Shown piece by piece: positions 20,601-30,540 of a stretch of DNA of 64,000 nucleotides (its first letter is position 1; every line of letters begins with the position of its first letter). A program made the position numbers and the translations under genes. The DNA comes from Ichthyophis bannanicus (Eukaryota > Chordata > Amphibia > Gymnophiona > Ichthyophiidae), in contig CM066034.1 of the NCBI GenBank assembly GCA_033557465.1, positions 415,316,159 through 415,380,158 of the forward strand, given 5' to 3'. The notes below the pieces were generated by a model, which did not search any database, was not told the DNA's origin, and worked only from the letters and a program-made list of their open reading frames with translations.

Positions 20601-22278
20601 ATCTGGCCTTCTTATAATAAGGCCTCTTGAAAGACTTCTTCTTAGTGGGAGTAGAAGTGGACTTAGAAAGTCTCTCTAAGGTGGCATTTTCAGCGTCCAT
20701 TTGAGTGGCCTTAACCTGCCACTCTGCACCGAATAAGTTCTCACCTGTACAGGGCAGATTCCGTAAGCCATCTAGAACCCAGGGTTCCAGATCAGAAGCC
20801 TGGAGCCAGGCCAGACGTCTGGCTGCGATAGCAATGCCAGAAGCTCTGCTGGCTCCTTCGAAGGAATCAAAGGCAGCTCTGTTGGAGAACTTAGAAACAT
20901 CTAAAAGTTGTTTCACAACAGAAAGGAAGTCCTCCTGTTTATCCTCAGGGATAAGGGAGGCAAAATGCCGTACTTTCTTGGCAAGTTCCCCTAGGAACAT
21001 GCCCATATAGAGGCTGTAGGAATTAATCCTGGCTATAAGCATACTAGCCTGGAAGATTTTCCTACCAAAAGAGTCCAGTGTCTTACATTCCCTTCCTGGA
21101 GGTGTAGAAGAGTGCCTTTTAGTACTCTTGATCTTTTTCATTGCAGACTTTACCACAATGGAGTGGTGAGGCAATTGAGTTTTCTGAAAACCAGGAGAAG
21201 GAGGGACCCGATACATGGTGTCCAACCTACGGGAATAAGGAGACAGAGTTAAAGGGTTCTCCCAGAAATCCATCAATTGTTCCTGAAGGATTTCATGGAT
21301 AGGCAGAGTAACTGCTTCTTTAGGAGACTTAGAGTATCCTAAAATATCCAATCTTTTTGACCTTGGTTCCCTTTCAGAGGAGGTAGTGATAGAAAGGCCT
21401 TTAGCCATTTCTAAAATAAAGTCCTGAAAGGACAAATCCTCTGGAGGAGACATTCTCCTTTTTGGAGAAGAAGGTTCCTCAGGAAGGTCAAGGGAGAGCT
21501 CTGCAGACTCATCAGAGGAGACAAAATCCTCAGAGGAATCGGTGTATTCTCTAGTTTCCTCCAACGCACGATACGCATACCGATCGGTATCGACATCGGG
21601 CGTACCGGGTATGGAAGCGGTATGGAGCGAAAGCCCATACGGTACCGATTTGCGTTTAGAAGAGGAAGGCCTGGGTTCCGGCATGGCGGACGATACCGGA
21701 ACCGGTCCCGGAACCGCTGGAAGCGGTACCGATGGCGTTGCAGCTTTAATGAAAGCCATGACGGCCTGCTGCATGGATTGGACAGTATTGCCCATAGACG
21801 CCACGGCTGCCTGGATGTCGGTACCGGTATGGGCCGGTACCCCAGAGCAGTCCAACAGGTGATCTGTCGAGGCCGTGCCATCGATGTCAACCTGTAGCCC
21901 CTGTATTGGCGTTTTGGAAGGTAGGGCTTCCCGCCGGGGCTGTTTGGCTGGGGCAGGGTCCTCAAAACTAAGAGCCTCTCGATGCTTTGAAGGAGATTTG
22001 CTCTTTGAGGACTTGCCCACAGAAGGTTTGGTTACCTGAGATCCATCCGGGGATGATGACCTGGATGACTGTGATGTTGGATTCTCTGAAGCAAACAGCA
22101 CATGGAATTTGTTAGCCCGGTTCTGCAGCCCACGCTTAGACATTTGGGAGCAGGAAGGGCAGTCCGGAATGGAGTGGTCAGGCCCCAAACATTTAAGACA
22201 CCATTCATGGGTGTCTGTGACTGATATTACAGCAGTACACTTGGTACACTTCTTAAATCCAGGGGCTGGCTTCTCCAT
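20470..22278 (-). CDS. gag: Gag-like protein, DIRS copy B
   Basis: 602 codons, nearly the same as the copy A product, with the same CTKC...CLKCLGPDH zinc module and the same overlap with the RT frame. The differences seen at DNA level near 21,706 and 22,113 do not break the frame. The start Met at 22,276-22,278 lies about 210 bases inside the right terminal repeat. Confidence 0.8.
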   Translation of the reverse strand: MEKPAPGFKKCTKCTAVISVTDTHEWCLKCLGPDHSIPDCPSCSQMSKRGLQNRANKFHVLFASENPTSQSSRSSSPDGSQVTKPSVGKSSKSKSPSKHREALSFEDPAPAKQPRREALPSKTPIQGLQVDIDGTASTDHLLDCSGVPAHTGTDIQAAVASMGNTVQSMQQAVMAFIKAATPSVPLPAVPGPVPVSSAMPEPRPSSSKRKSVPYGLSLHTASIPGTPDVDTDRYAYRALEETREYTDSSEDFVSSDESAELSLDLPEEPSSPKRRMSPPEDLSFQDFILEMAKGLSITTSSEREPRSKRLDILGYSKSPKEAVTLPIHEILQEQLMDFWENPLTLSPYSRRLDTMYRVPPSPGFQKTQLPHHSIVVKSAMKKIKSTKRHSSTPPGRECKTLDSFGRKIFQASMLIARINSYSLYMGMFLGELAKKVRHFASLIPEDKQEDFLSVVKQLLDVSKFSNRAAFDSFEGASRASGIAIAARRLAWLQASDLEPWVLDGLRNLPCTGENLFGAEWQVKATQMDAENATLERLSKSTSTPTKKKSFKRPYYKKARYASNTGQQSSQPRFAAKRQQTKQARAKPAAATAAQQAPPPQGF

Positions 22279-22488
22279 GTGGAGAATTAAAGTAGGCCTG
22301 AAGGCCTAACTGAAGTGACCAAGTGCTGAAAAAATAATAAAAGAAAATAATTTTTTAAGAAAGAAAAAGGAAGACCGGCGATACCGGTATCGGTATGGGA
22401 AGGCAGGTACGCGGTCTAAAGAAACAAAACAAAAAACTACAATTTCTTCAGCGGTGACAGGATACACGACCTGCTGGCTCCGCGGAAA

Positions 22489-22655
22489 AAGAGAAACTGA
22501 GGAGAGCTGTTCAGGAAGGCGGGAAGGCAGTGCGCATGTGCAGTGGGAGGTCCCAAAAGCTTCCATTCTAGGAAGCTGGGGAGCTTTCCCGCGCAGGCTC
22601 CGTCGGTACCGACGTACCCATATGTGAGGACTTATTCCTGCTTGTTCCTGGAGAT
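22489..22655 (-). repeat. DIRS right terminal repeat, first copy
   Basis: About 167 bp. It is the inverse of the left terminal region (about 11,620-11,800), including the palindrome GTCGGTACCGAC, and it ends CTTGTTCCTGGAGAT. Confidence 0.9.
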
Positions 22656-22823
22656 AAAGAGAAACTGAGGAGAGCTGTTCAGGAAGGCGGGAAGGCAGTG
22701 CGCATGTGCAGTGGGAGGTCCCAAAAGCTTCCATTTTAGGAAGCTGGGGAGCTTTCCCGCGCAGGCTCCGTCGGTACCGACGTACCCATTTGTGAGGACT
22801 TATTCCTGCTTGTTCCTGGAGAT
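22656..22823 (-). repeat. DIRS right terminal repeat, second copy
   Basis: Tandem duplicate of 22,489-22,655 with few changes (for example TTTGTGAGG for TATGTGAGG). The match of TTTGTGAGG to CACAAATGG at 11,660 suggests that the outermost left and right ends belong to the same original insertion. Confidence 0.9.
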
Positions 22824-23494
22824 TGGCAATTTTGCTGTATAAGAAAAACATTCAAATCTTTAGGTACCCCAAGCATAAATTGTTCCAGCATTATAATATC
22901 TAATAACATTTCTACTGTCTTTTGCTCAGGCTCCAGCCATTTTACAGCTAGACTTCTAATTCTCTGACTCAGAGCCCTGGGTGTCTCACCCACTTTCAAT
23001 GTAACAGCTCTAAACATTCGCCTATACTCTGAAATAGACAACCCTAGGCGATCTCTAATAGCTGCCTTTACATCCTTATAAATCAAAGCCTGGGCTGCTG
23101 GCATTGCTCTGTAAGCTGCTAGTGCCTCACCAGTTAATGAGGCTGCCAGCCTTACTGCCCACTGGGTCTCTGGCCATGCTAAAGCCTGTGCCACTCTTTC
23201 AAAAGACTCTAGAAAATCATCAACATTATCTTCTGGAGTTAATTTCCCAAAATTAAATGCCCCAATCCCTTGATTGAGTCCCACAGTGTCCACATGTGGT
23301 GTACCAGTACTAACTGCTGGTCTTGCATCTGTTCCACTTTGGCTCTGCAGCTGAACTAGAGCTTGCACCAGATCAAGCACTGGTTTCTGCTGTTCCATTA
23401 AGGCCTTCATAGCAGTGTCCTGGGCCTGCTGTGATAGCTCCTGCTGCTTGCTGAATTGGGCTGCCATCCACTGAGCCATCTCCCTCGGATCCAT
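22824..23494 (-). pseudogene. gag: Gag, N-terminal and capsid part (SCAN-like)
   Basis: Starts at the Met in MDPREMAQWMAAQF; a longer frame upstream is only translated A-rich leader. There is a Gln-rich N-terminal coil (residues 10-60), then capsid with TGEALAAYRAMP near 120, then a region like the C-terminal capsid/SCAN fold (GETPRALSQRI, EMLLDIIMLEQFMLGVP near 165-210). It is interrupted at about codon 222 by the DIRS insertion and resumes at 11,604. SCAN domains of vertebrate zinc-finger proteins are thought to derive from this type of Gag. Confidence 0.85.
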
Positions 23495-23817
23495 CTTGAC
23501 CCCTGCAAGAAAAGAGAAAAAAAAAAACCCAAGAGCAGCACCTTCCAACCAGGTGTGGTTTTTTTTTTTTTCAACTTTTTTTTTTTTTTTCAATTACCCC
23601 CTGTGCTTACACATATCCACCACTAGACATGCCGAGGTACATATTACCTTGTCTCAGTGATGAATCCAGCTTTTCACAGGGTCTTTTCCTCTGGGACAGC
23701 TTCCTGGAACAACCACTTTTCTTCCAAAGTGCAGATGAGGGAAAGAAATCTTCTTACAGCTTTAAACTTGACTTTTATTTGTAATCCACAACAAGTAAAT
23801 CCTCTTGGTGCAAGAGC
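23495..23817 (-). other. Leader of the gypsy element
   Basis: Untranslated leader between the primer site and the Gag start. It contains A/T homopolymer runs (23,516-23,527 and 23,560-23,591). No gene is seen. Confidence 0.7.
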
Positions 23818-23836
23818 AATCCTGCCGACTACGCCA
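23818..23836 (-). other. Primer-binding site for tRNA-Ser
   Basis: The plus strand reads AATCCTGCCGACTACGCCA, which equals the last 16 bases of a vertebrate tRNA-Ser (AGA type) plus CCA, 19 bases in all. It lies two bases inside the 5' LTR, the normal position for the first-strand primer. Confidence 0.9.
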
Positions 23837-23838
23837 TT

Positions 23839-25374
23839 TGTCAGACGGCTGCCTAGGGTGAGAACTTACACAATCTTGACGATGCATATATTCATATGAT
23901 TCTTGCAAGGTATTGTGGGTATTGTAGTTCATTCACTCCCAAACACAGCTGATGACAATAATTTGAGTTGTGAAACCAAGTGGTAAGATCAATAAAATAC
24001 TTCTTTTATTGATGGGGTTTAATTCACCCAGCACATGTATGCTTGATAGCACTATAAATGAGGTTACTTGCTTGCAGTGTTTAAAATGGATAACAAAAAG
24101 TCACAAAGTAAACCAGAAACAACCTTCAGCTTGTCAGGCAATTAGCTAATGTTTTCTTAGCAAATAATTACCAAATACAAAGGCACAAAGAAAAGAATAA
24201 ACTTTGCTGGTTAGGTTAACTTCTGCTTATTTTCCATGCAGATCTCAGCAGTGATTCTCCCTTGCTCACACACACAATCAGGTGCAGCCCTAATTACTAT
24301 CAATGGACCAGCTGAAAGCCTTTAGCTGGCTGGCTGCTACTGTGTGAGCCCAAATCCTGCTTTAAGAGCTGTTTGCAGTGGAAATAAAGAACAAAGTTAG
24401 GTTTCTTTGTGATGGCTGATGTGTTTGCTCACGGAAAACTAGCAATAGCATTTAGATAGAGAACAGTCCATATAAATAGTTTCATCTGCTGTATCTCTCT
24501 CTTCATCAACAATCATAGGGTCAATATCATACATTGGCACAGATGAGTCTTTCATTAAGGCACTATCATGAGAATGCTTATTCCCTTGCTGCCATTCTCT
24601 ATTATAGATAGGGTCTGGATCAGTGTTCATACCTGAGCCTCTCCTGCTATCATTATTTCTCTCTGTATAGCCTGGCCAATATGTAATCCAATTCTGATGT
24701 CCAGCCTTCCAATCTTGATCCCTGGACACTGGATCTCCTCTCACATACCTTCTGGCCTTGGTCTGAAAGTCCCTTCCACATGCAGTCTTCTCTCTTCCAG
24801 GTAGCCACTGGTGATTCCTATCTCTGCCACTCCATTCCTCTGGCTGAATCCAGTCCAATGGACTCTGCTGGCTTTTGGAATACCTCCCAGTATGAGTACT
24901 GCCTTGGAATCTCCCAGACCTTCCAATGGCCTTTCTTCTCTTCCTTCCAGAGAGTTTCCTTCTCTCTCTATCTGCTTGGCTTGGCTTCTGTTTCTCCAGG
25001 TGATACTGGTGCTTGTAGCCGTTGCTGTCTCTGTATCTCTTCCTCCCTCTGTAGCTGTTATTTGAAGAATAAGCTCTATTCTTATCCTGTTCTAATGTGT
25101 GCTGCTCCCTAACACAGCGCAGCTGTGTTGAATCAGGCCCTGCCCTTTGAGATGAGTGCTTAGGGATTACCTCATAGCTCTCTTGATTGCACACACATTC
25201 TCTCACTTCAGCCCCTCTCATGGCTGCTGGAAACCTGGTGCATTCTGGGACTGGTAGTCTTTTATGTGAAAACTCTGTTTTCTTGCTTCTACCAGAACTG
25301 ACAGGTTGCTTGTTCAGAGTCACATCATCTTTTCTATAGCTCCTACCTGAGCTATGATAAGCTTCCTTATCACA
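23839..25374 (-). repeat. 5' LTR of the gypsy element (1,536 bp)
   Basis: Same length as the LTR at 7,376-8,911. It carries the same ORF (24,439 to the LTR edge), which here extends by chance into the flanking LINE up to 25,521. Confidence 0.95.
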
Positions 25375-25378
25375 GTAT
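25375..25378. repeat. Target-site duplication GTAT (right)
   Basis: Matches 7372-7375 on the other side of the element. Confidence 0.85.
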
Positions 25379-26515
25379 GTAAGTAGTGGAGAACAGAATG
25401 AGGAGCATAAGGATTCAAAAGCAGTCTTCAGCCTGGACTTGACTATTGGGCCAGAATAGGGCCAGAGAAGGAGCCTGATCCACCAACTCAAGTAGTTTGT
25501 TCGAGGCATAAGGAGCAGCAAGGTGGAATGAATGAAGTCTGGAGTTGGCAGTGGCAGAAAAGGGCACAGATAAAAGGGATTTGCCAGAGGAGCGGAGTTC
25601 CTGAGGAGGAGTGTAGAGTGAGATAAGGGAGGAAAGGTAGTGAGGAGCCGCAGAATGAATGCACATGTAGGTAAGAAGGAGAAGTTTAAACTGGATGCAG
25701 AAATGGGTAAAGAGCCAGTGAAGTGACTTGAGAAGAGGGGTTACATAATAGCGACACTGTCAGAAGATAAGCTGTGCAGCTGAGTTTTGAACAGATTGAA
25801 AAGGAGAAAGATGATTCAGAGAGAGAACAGTCAGGAACAGGTTATAATAGTCAAGGTGGGAGGTGACTAGTGAGTGGATGAGGGTCTTAGTAGTTTGTAT
25901 AGAAAGGAAGGGACAAATTTTGCCAGTGTTATAGAGAAAGAAGTGACAGGTTTTAGCTATCTGTTGGATGTGTGCAGAGAAAGAGAGAATAGAGTCAAAG
26001 ATGACCTCAAGGTTGCAAGCTGAGGAAACAGGGAGTAGTGTAGTGTTATCTACAGAAACAGAGAAAGGAGGAAGGGGTGAGGTGGGTTTAGGGAGTTCAC
26101 TTTCAGAAGGTGGTGAGACATCCAGGCAGCAATATCGAATAAGCAGGCAGAGATCCAGGCCTGGATTCCTGGAGAGATTTCAAGCACAGAAAGGTAGATC
26201 TGAGAGTCGTCGGCACAAAGATGGTTCAGAAAAACATTGGAGAAAAAAAAAGATGTCCCAAGACAGAGCTCAGAGGTACACCAACTGAAAGTGGGATGGC
26301 AGTAGAGGAGGATCCACCAGAATATACACTAAAAGTGTGATGGGAGAGAAGAAGCAAATCAGGACAGAACAGAATCCCTATATCCAAATGAGGACAGGAT
26401 ATCAAAAAGAAGGTGGTGATCAACAGTGTCAAAGGCAGCAGAAAGGTCAAGAAGGATGATAATCGAGTAAAGGCCTTTAGATTTGGTGAGGAACAAGTTG
26501 CTGGAGACTTTGGCA
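25375..26515 (-). mobile_element. L2-like LINE, RT and C-terminal remnant (inner half)
   Basis: Continues the copy cut at 7371. On the minus strand, near 26,450, it encodes LSAAFDTVDHHLL, an RT motif typical of L2/CR1-type LINEs, then ADDSQIYLS near 26,200. The C-terminal block (25,415-25,666) contains SAAPHYLSSLISLYTP. Stops and frameshifts are frequent. Related copies lie at 54,086-54,337 plus 63,856-64,000. Confidence 0.75.
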
Positions 26516-28230
26516 AGAGCTCCAGCTCAGAACATTGCCTTGCGGAACAACTTGAGCATCGAGTCTTTCAGAGAAGTGCACTTCAATAGCTCAAGAGTCT
26601 GACATCAGGGCCCTGAGCACCAGACCCAGATCCCAGAAGGGACCAGAGGGGATGTTGCAGACGTTGAACCCCTTGAAGAAAACGCAAAATATCTGGGTGT
26701 AAGCAGTGGTGGGATTCGTACCGGGTGGGACCCAGTTTGGTCCACTCCACCATCGGTTGTGTACATGTGGGTGGCAGCCCCGCACATGGTAGCGTTGCAG
26801 GAGCTGCACACTCTGTCACTCCCTGGTGGGCCAGTGGCCCGATCCCCCCACCCATCAGTAGATTGATGGCATCAGGGGCTGCTCCCAATGCTGCAATCCC
26901 CCGATGCCTTCAAACCACTATCAAGTGGAGGGATTCCCGTGCTCCAGAGCCGGCAGGGTGTAAGTCTAGAGACTTACCAGCCAACAGACCTTTGAAACAG
27001 GCCAAAGTTGCCACCTGAACCTTCAGGGATCTAAGAGAAAGGCCCTTCTCCAGACTATCCGCAGAAAAGGCTGACGGAGATGGCGCCTTGATCGCCTCAG
27101 GAGCCAGCTGCTGTGCATGCACCATCACTCAACAATGTATGCCAGATTTGTAACTGGCTCCTTTCAAGAGTCAAGCCGTAAGCAAGAAGGGAACCAGGTC
27201 TTCCAGGACAATTGGTCCCTGACACAAGGGCCCCGAGATGGGGGCAAGCAAAGAAGTGGCATTTGCAAAAGCTAAATCAGATCTCTGAACTACGCTCTTC
27301 TCGGCTAATTCGGTGCCACCAGAATAATTCTTCCCAGGTTTCACTTTATACACCAAATCTCATGCCCCACCAGGAGCCACGGAGGAAAGACATATAACAG
27401 GCATTGACTTGGCTAAGGCTGGGCCAGGGCAGCGATGATCTCAGACTCCATCTCTGTGCGGCAACTGAAGAAGCGGTACACTTTGGCATTGGAGTGGGTC
27501 TCCATCAATCCACCTCAGAGCAACCCCAGTGGCGCAGGATCAACTGAAACACCTCCTGACTCAACTCTCACTCTCTGGGATCCAGAATGTGCCACCTGAG
27601 AAAGTCCACTGTCACATTGTCCACCCCGGCAATGTGCTGAGCCAACCAAGCCGGGAAGGTTTTCTCTGGCTAGGAAAACAAGAGAGCAATCTCCAGGGCC
27701 ACCCCGGTACGCCCCATGCTGCCCTGCCGATTAACATAAGCCACCGCACGGCCCTTGACCAGGGGCTGGAATGCATAAGAGCCAACCTGAGGGCCCTCAC
27801 TTCGAGGCAGTTCTTGGACCACACCACCTCCCTGATGCTCCAATAGCCCTGAGTCTTTTGGTCTTGGCAATGGCTCCCCAGCCCGAGAGACTCACATCCA
27901 TTGTTAGAAGGATCCAAGAGTAATCATCCAGTGGCACACCCTTATTCAGATGACTGGGCTGTTGCAATCACCGCAAGCTGGCCTTCACCATCATTGGGAG
28001 TGGGAGCCTAAGCTCAAACTTCACAGAACTCGGGATCATCGAATCAGCAAGGACTGTTGGAGCAGTCGCATATGAGCATATGCTCATGGAGCCATCAATC
28101 CAAGGAGCTGAAGATAATACCAGACTCTGGCAGCCTGCTGCAAACAGAACAGTACCGGGTAATCCAACAACCTTTTGATTTTCTCCACTGGCAGAAAGAC
28201 TCTGCCCACTTTAGTATCGAAACATGCAGG
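26516..28230 (-). mobile_element. Old DIRS-like element (a), recombinase to RNase H part
   Basis: Continues the copy cut at 7229; the broken phrase GGATCT / TGGCAAGAGC is joined in the related copies at 35.5 and 55.35 kb. Near 26,600 the minus strand encodes FWDLGLVLRALM, matching VAWDLNLVLGQLM of the young recombinase. RNase H-like sequence lies at about 27.6-27.9 kb. It is heavily mutated. The match to copy (b) ends near 28,230. Confidence 0.65.
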
Positions 28231-28308
28231 GCCGGCAAGTCCACTGAGCAAGAATGTTGCTTGGACAGGGCCCCGCGTTTCAGGGGACCTCGCGCAAACA
28301 ACATTCTG

Positions 28309-28707
28309 CATCAGCCCAGGTAGATTAAAAAACAAACAAACTGGCTGCTGTTGCCGCTGCTGCCATAGCAGCTGCAGAATCATGCATCCCGCGTAGCCCC
28401 CCCTGCACGGCAGAGCCCTCCCTGAAGCATCAGCTCCCTCAGCATCGGCTTTCAGAGCCGCAAAGGGAGAGTTTCTCTCTCGTGGCTCTGTTAAGCCCGC
28501 CGGGGCTGATGGGAAACAGGCATTTCCTGTTTCCAATCAGCCCCGGCGGGCCTAAAAGAGCCACGAGAAAGGGAAACTCTCCCTTTTCGGCTCTGAAAAG
28601 CCCACGCTGAGGGAGCTGATGCTGCAGGGTGGGAGGGCTCTGCCGTGCAGGGGGGGCCCCACGGCAGATCCATTTTGTTTGTTTTTTAATCTACCTGGGC
28701 TGATGGG
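28309..28707. repeat. Long imperfect palindrome (foldback element)
   Basis: Arms of about 190 bp are centred near 28,521. The outer ends are exact inverses (CAGCCCAGGTAGATT and its complement), and the inner parts share CCCTGCACGGCAGAGCCC and ATCAGCCCCGGCGGGC with their inverses. No ORF. It resembles a foldback-type non-autonomous DNA element. Confidence 0.75.
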
Positions 28708-29830
28708 GGGAGGGGGGTTAGGACTGGTAATGGGCTATGGGGGGGCTAAGACTGGAAGTGGGCTGAGCGCATGTTAGGACTAGTAATGGGCTATGGAGGG
28801 GCTAGGACTGGAGGTGGGATGATGGGGGGGTTAGGACTGGTAATGTGCTATGGGAGGGGCTAAGGCTGGAAATGGGCTGATGGGGGGATTAGGACTGGAA
28901 GTGGGCTGAAGGGGGGTTAGGACTGGTAATGGGCTATGGGGGGGGGCTAAGACTGTAAATGGGCTGATGGGGGGTTAGGACTGGAGGTGGGCTGATGGGG
29001 GGTTAGGACTGGTAATGGGCTATGGGGTGCTAAGACTCAATATGGGCTGATGGGGGTTTAGGACTGGTAGTGGGCTGATGTGGGGCTTAGGACTGGTAAT
29101 GGGCTATGGGGTTGCTAGGACTGGAAATGAGCTGAGTGGAAGGGGAGGCTTGAACTGCAAATAGCTGATTGGGACGGGGGCTTGGAATGGAAATGGGCTG
29201 AGTGGAAGGGGGATCTTGAACTGCAAATAGCTGATGGGGAGGGGGGCTTGGAATGGAAATAGGCTGAGTGGAAGGGGGGGCTTGAACTGCAAGTAGCTGA
29301 TGGGGAGGGGGGCTTGGAATGGAAATGGGCTGTGAGGGGAGGGAGCTAGGACTGGAAACAGGCTGAGTGGGGGGGGAGCTAGGACAAGAAATGGGCTGTT
29401 GGGGGTTGCTAAGATTGGAAATGGGCTGTGGTGGGGGCTTGGATTGAAATGGACTCATGGAGTGGCTAGAACTGGAAGTAGGCTTATGGGGGGCTTGGAT
29501 TGGAAATGGGCTGAGTGGAGGGGAGCTAGTATTTGACATGGGCTGATGGTGGGGCTAGGAAAGGACTAGAAATGGGCTGATGGGGGGCTTGGATAGGAAA
29601 TGAGCTGATGGAGGGACTCGGATAGGACTGGAAATGGATGGGGGAGCTAGGACTGGAAATGGACTGATGGTGTGGCTAGGATAGGATTGGAAATGGGCTG
29701 ATGGGGGGCTAGGACTGGAAATGGGTTGATGGGGGCTAGGACTGGAAATGGGCTGATGCGGGGACTAGAAGGGAGCGGATGCTGGGTGGGGCTGGAACTA
29801 GAAGGGAGCTGATGTTGGGGGAGGATTAGA
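28708..29830. repeat. G-rich minisatellite, about 30-bp units
   Basis: Imperfect tandem units of the type GGACTGGAAATGGGCTGATG followed by a run of G and CTA. The first units grow directly out of the end of the palindrome arm (CTGGGCTGATGGGG). The strand asymmetry is strong: runs of G on the plus strand with little C. Proline-rich minus-strand ORFs here are translated repeats. Confidence 0.85.
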
Positions 29831-30527
29831 ATGGGATGGAGCTGGAAGAGTGAAATGGAGGGGAAAATATTCTGTGTGGGAGGGAAGACAAATCTACAAT
29901 TGGCCAGGTATTGGGAGAGTAAGTGGGGATTGAGGATGGAGGGGTAAAATTTGAGTGGTTGAAATAGGAATGAGGAAAGAGCAAAAGCAGAAAGATTAGT
30001 ATGTTAAAGCAGATGTAGAGAGAGAATGAAAAAAAAATCTAGAAGAGAGAAGAAAGGACAAATGGACAGCAGACGATGGAGAGTTAGCAGAAAACACGAA
30101 GAAACCAGAAGAAAGTGGCTGGAGCAATTGCAACGGAAAAACAATGCAAAGGTAAAATAAAAATACAAAAAGGTAAAATAAAAAATGCAAAGGTAAAATA
30201 AAAGGTAGAAAAATCTCTCTTTATTTTGAATTTATTAACTGGAATATGTCAGCTCTGGGAAATGTGCATTATTAACGCCTGTGCTTTGTTTAGTACAAGA
30301 GAAAATTAATTTGTAGTTTTATTTCTACAGTGTTGTTGTACATTCTAAGTTTGGCTTTTGGGGTTCCCAGTTTAATTATTGTCTTCCTGTTTCTAAATTT
30401 TGATTCCTTGTTTGGTGATGGTCTATGTTCTGCATGTGTAACTGAGCTGAGGTATTCTGTTTATGTAATTCCTATTTGACAGTGCCACTTGTTCTCTTTC
30501 CCCAGTAGGTCATGTATTGTTATTCTC
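29831..30527. other. Unassigned sequence
   Basis: A-rich, then T-rich single-copy-like sequence. It seems continuous with 31,335-31,413 and 33,705-33,880 once the two insertions are removed. No coding signal was recognised. Confidence 0.4.
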
Positions 30528-30540
30528 TGAAATGTATTGG
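30528..30540. repeat. Target-site duplication of ORF1-only element, left
   Basis: TGAAATGTATTGG, repeated at 31,322-31,334. Confidence 0.85.

Larger units (their letters stand above)
17048..22823 (-). mobile_element. DIRS-like element, copy B, with doubled right end
   Basis: Second unit of the tandem pair. It has the same left hairpin as copy A, intact recombinase, RT/RNase H and Gag frames, and two right terminal repeats in tandem (22,489-22,655 and 22,656-22,823). The gypsy Gag sequence resumes directly after it. There is no long target duplication, as expected for tyrosine-recombinase elements; the junctions allow a 3-base overlap at most. Confidence 0.9.
7376..25374 (-). mobile_element. 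Ty3/gypsy LTR retrotransposon with SCAN-like Gag, split by two DIRS elements
   Basis: A complete LTR element on the minus strand. The two LTRs (23,839-25,374 as the 5' LTR, 7,376-8,911 as the 3' LTR) are each 1,536 bp, run TG...CA, and show only two differences that I found. A GTAT duplication flanks the pair. The internal region, without the 11.2-kb DIRS insertion, is about 3.7 kb and reads leader, Gag, protease, dUTPase, RT, RNase H. No integrase zinc finger or DDE core is visible between RNase H and the LTR, or anywhere else in the internal region. The SCAN-like capsid suggests the Gmr1-like branch, in which integrase normally lies upstream of RT; it is not found there either. Very similar LTRs imply a recent insertion. 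Confidence 0.9.

Noticed and set aside
22306..22851. 181-codon minus-strand ORF across the DIRS right ends
   Set aside because: It is made by reading twice through the duplicated terminal repeat.
23818..23836. Possible tRNA-Ser gene
   Set aside because: Only the 3' 19 bases match; this is the primer-binding site.
24439..25521. 360-codon ORF reaching from flanking DNA into the 5' LTR
   Set aside because: The first 49 codons lie in the flanking LINE; only the LTR part is meaningful.
29087..29539. Proline-rich minus-strand ORFs
   Set aside because: They are translations of the G-rich minisatellite.
28708..29830. Regular repeat spacing suggesting a CRISPR-like array
   Set aside because: Units are imperfect and contiguous, with no unique spacers; vertebrate setting.
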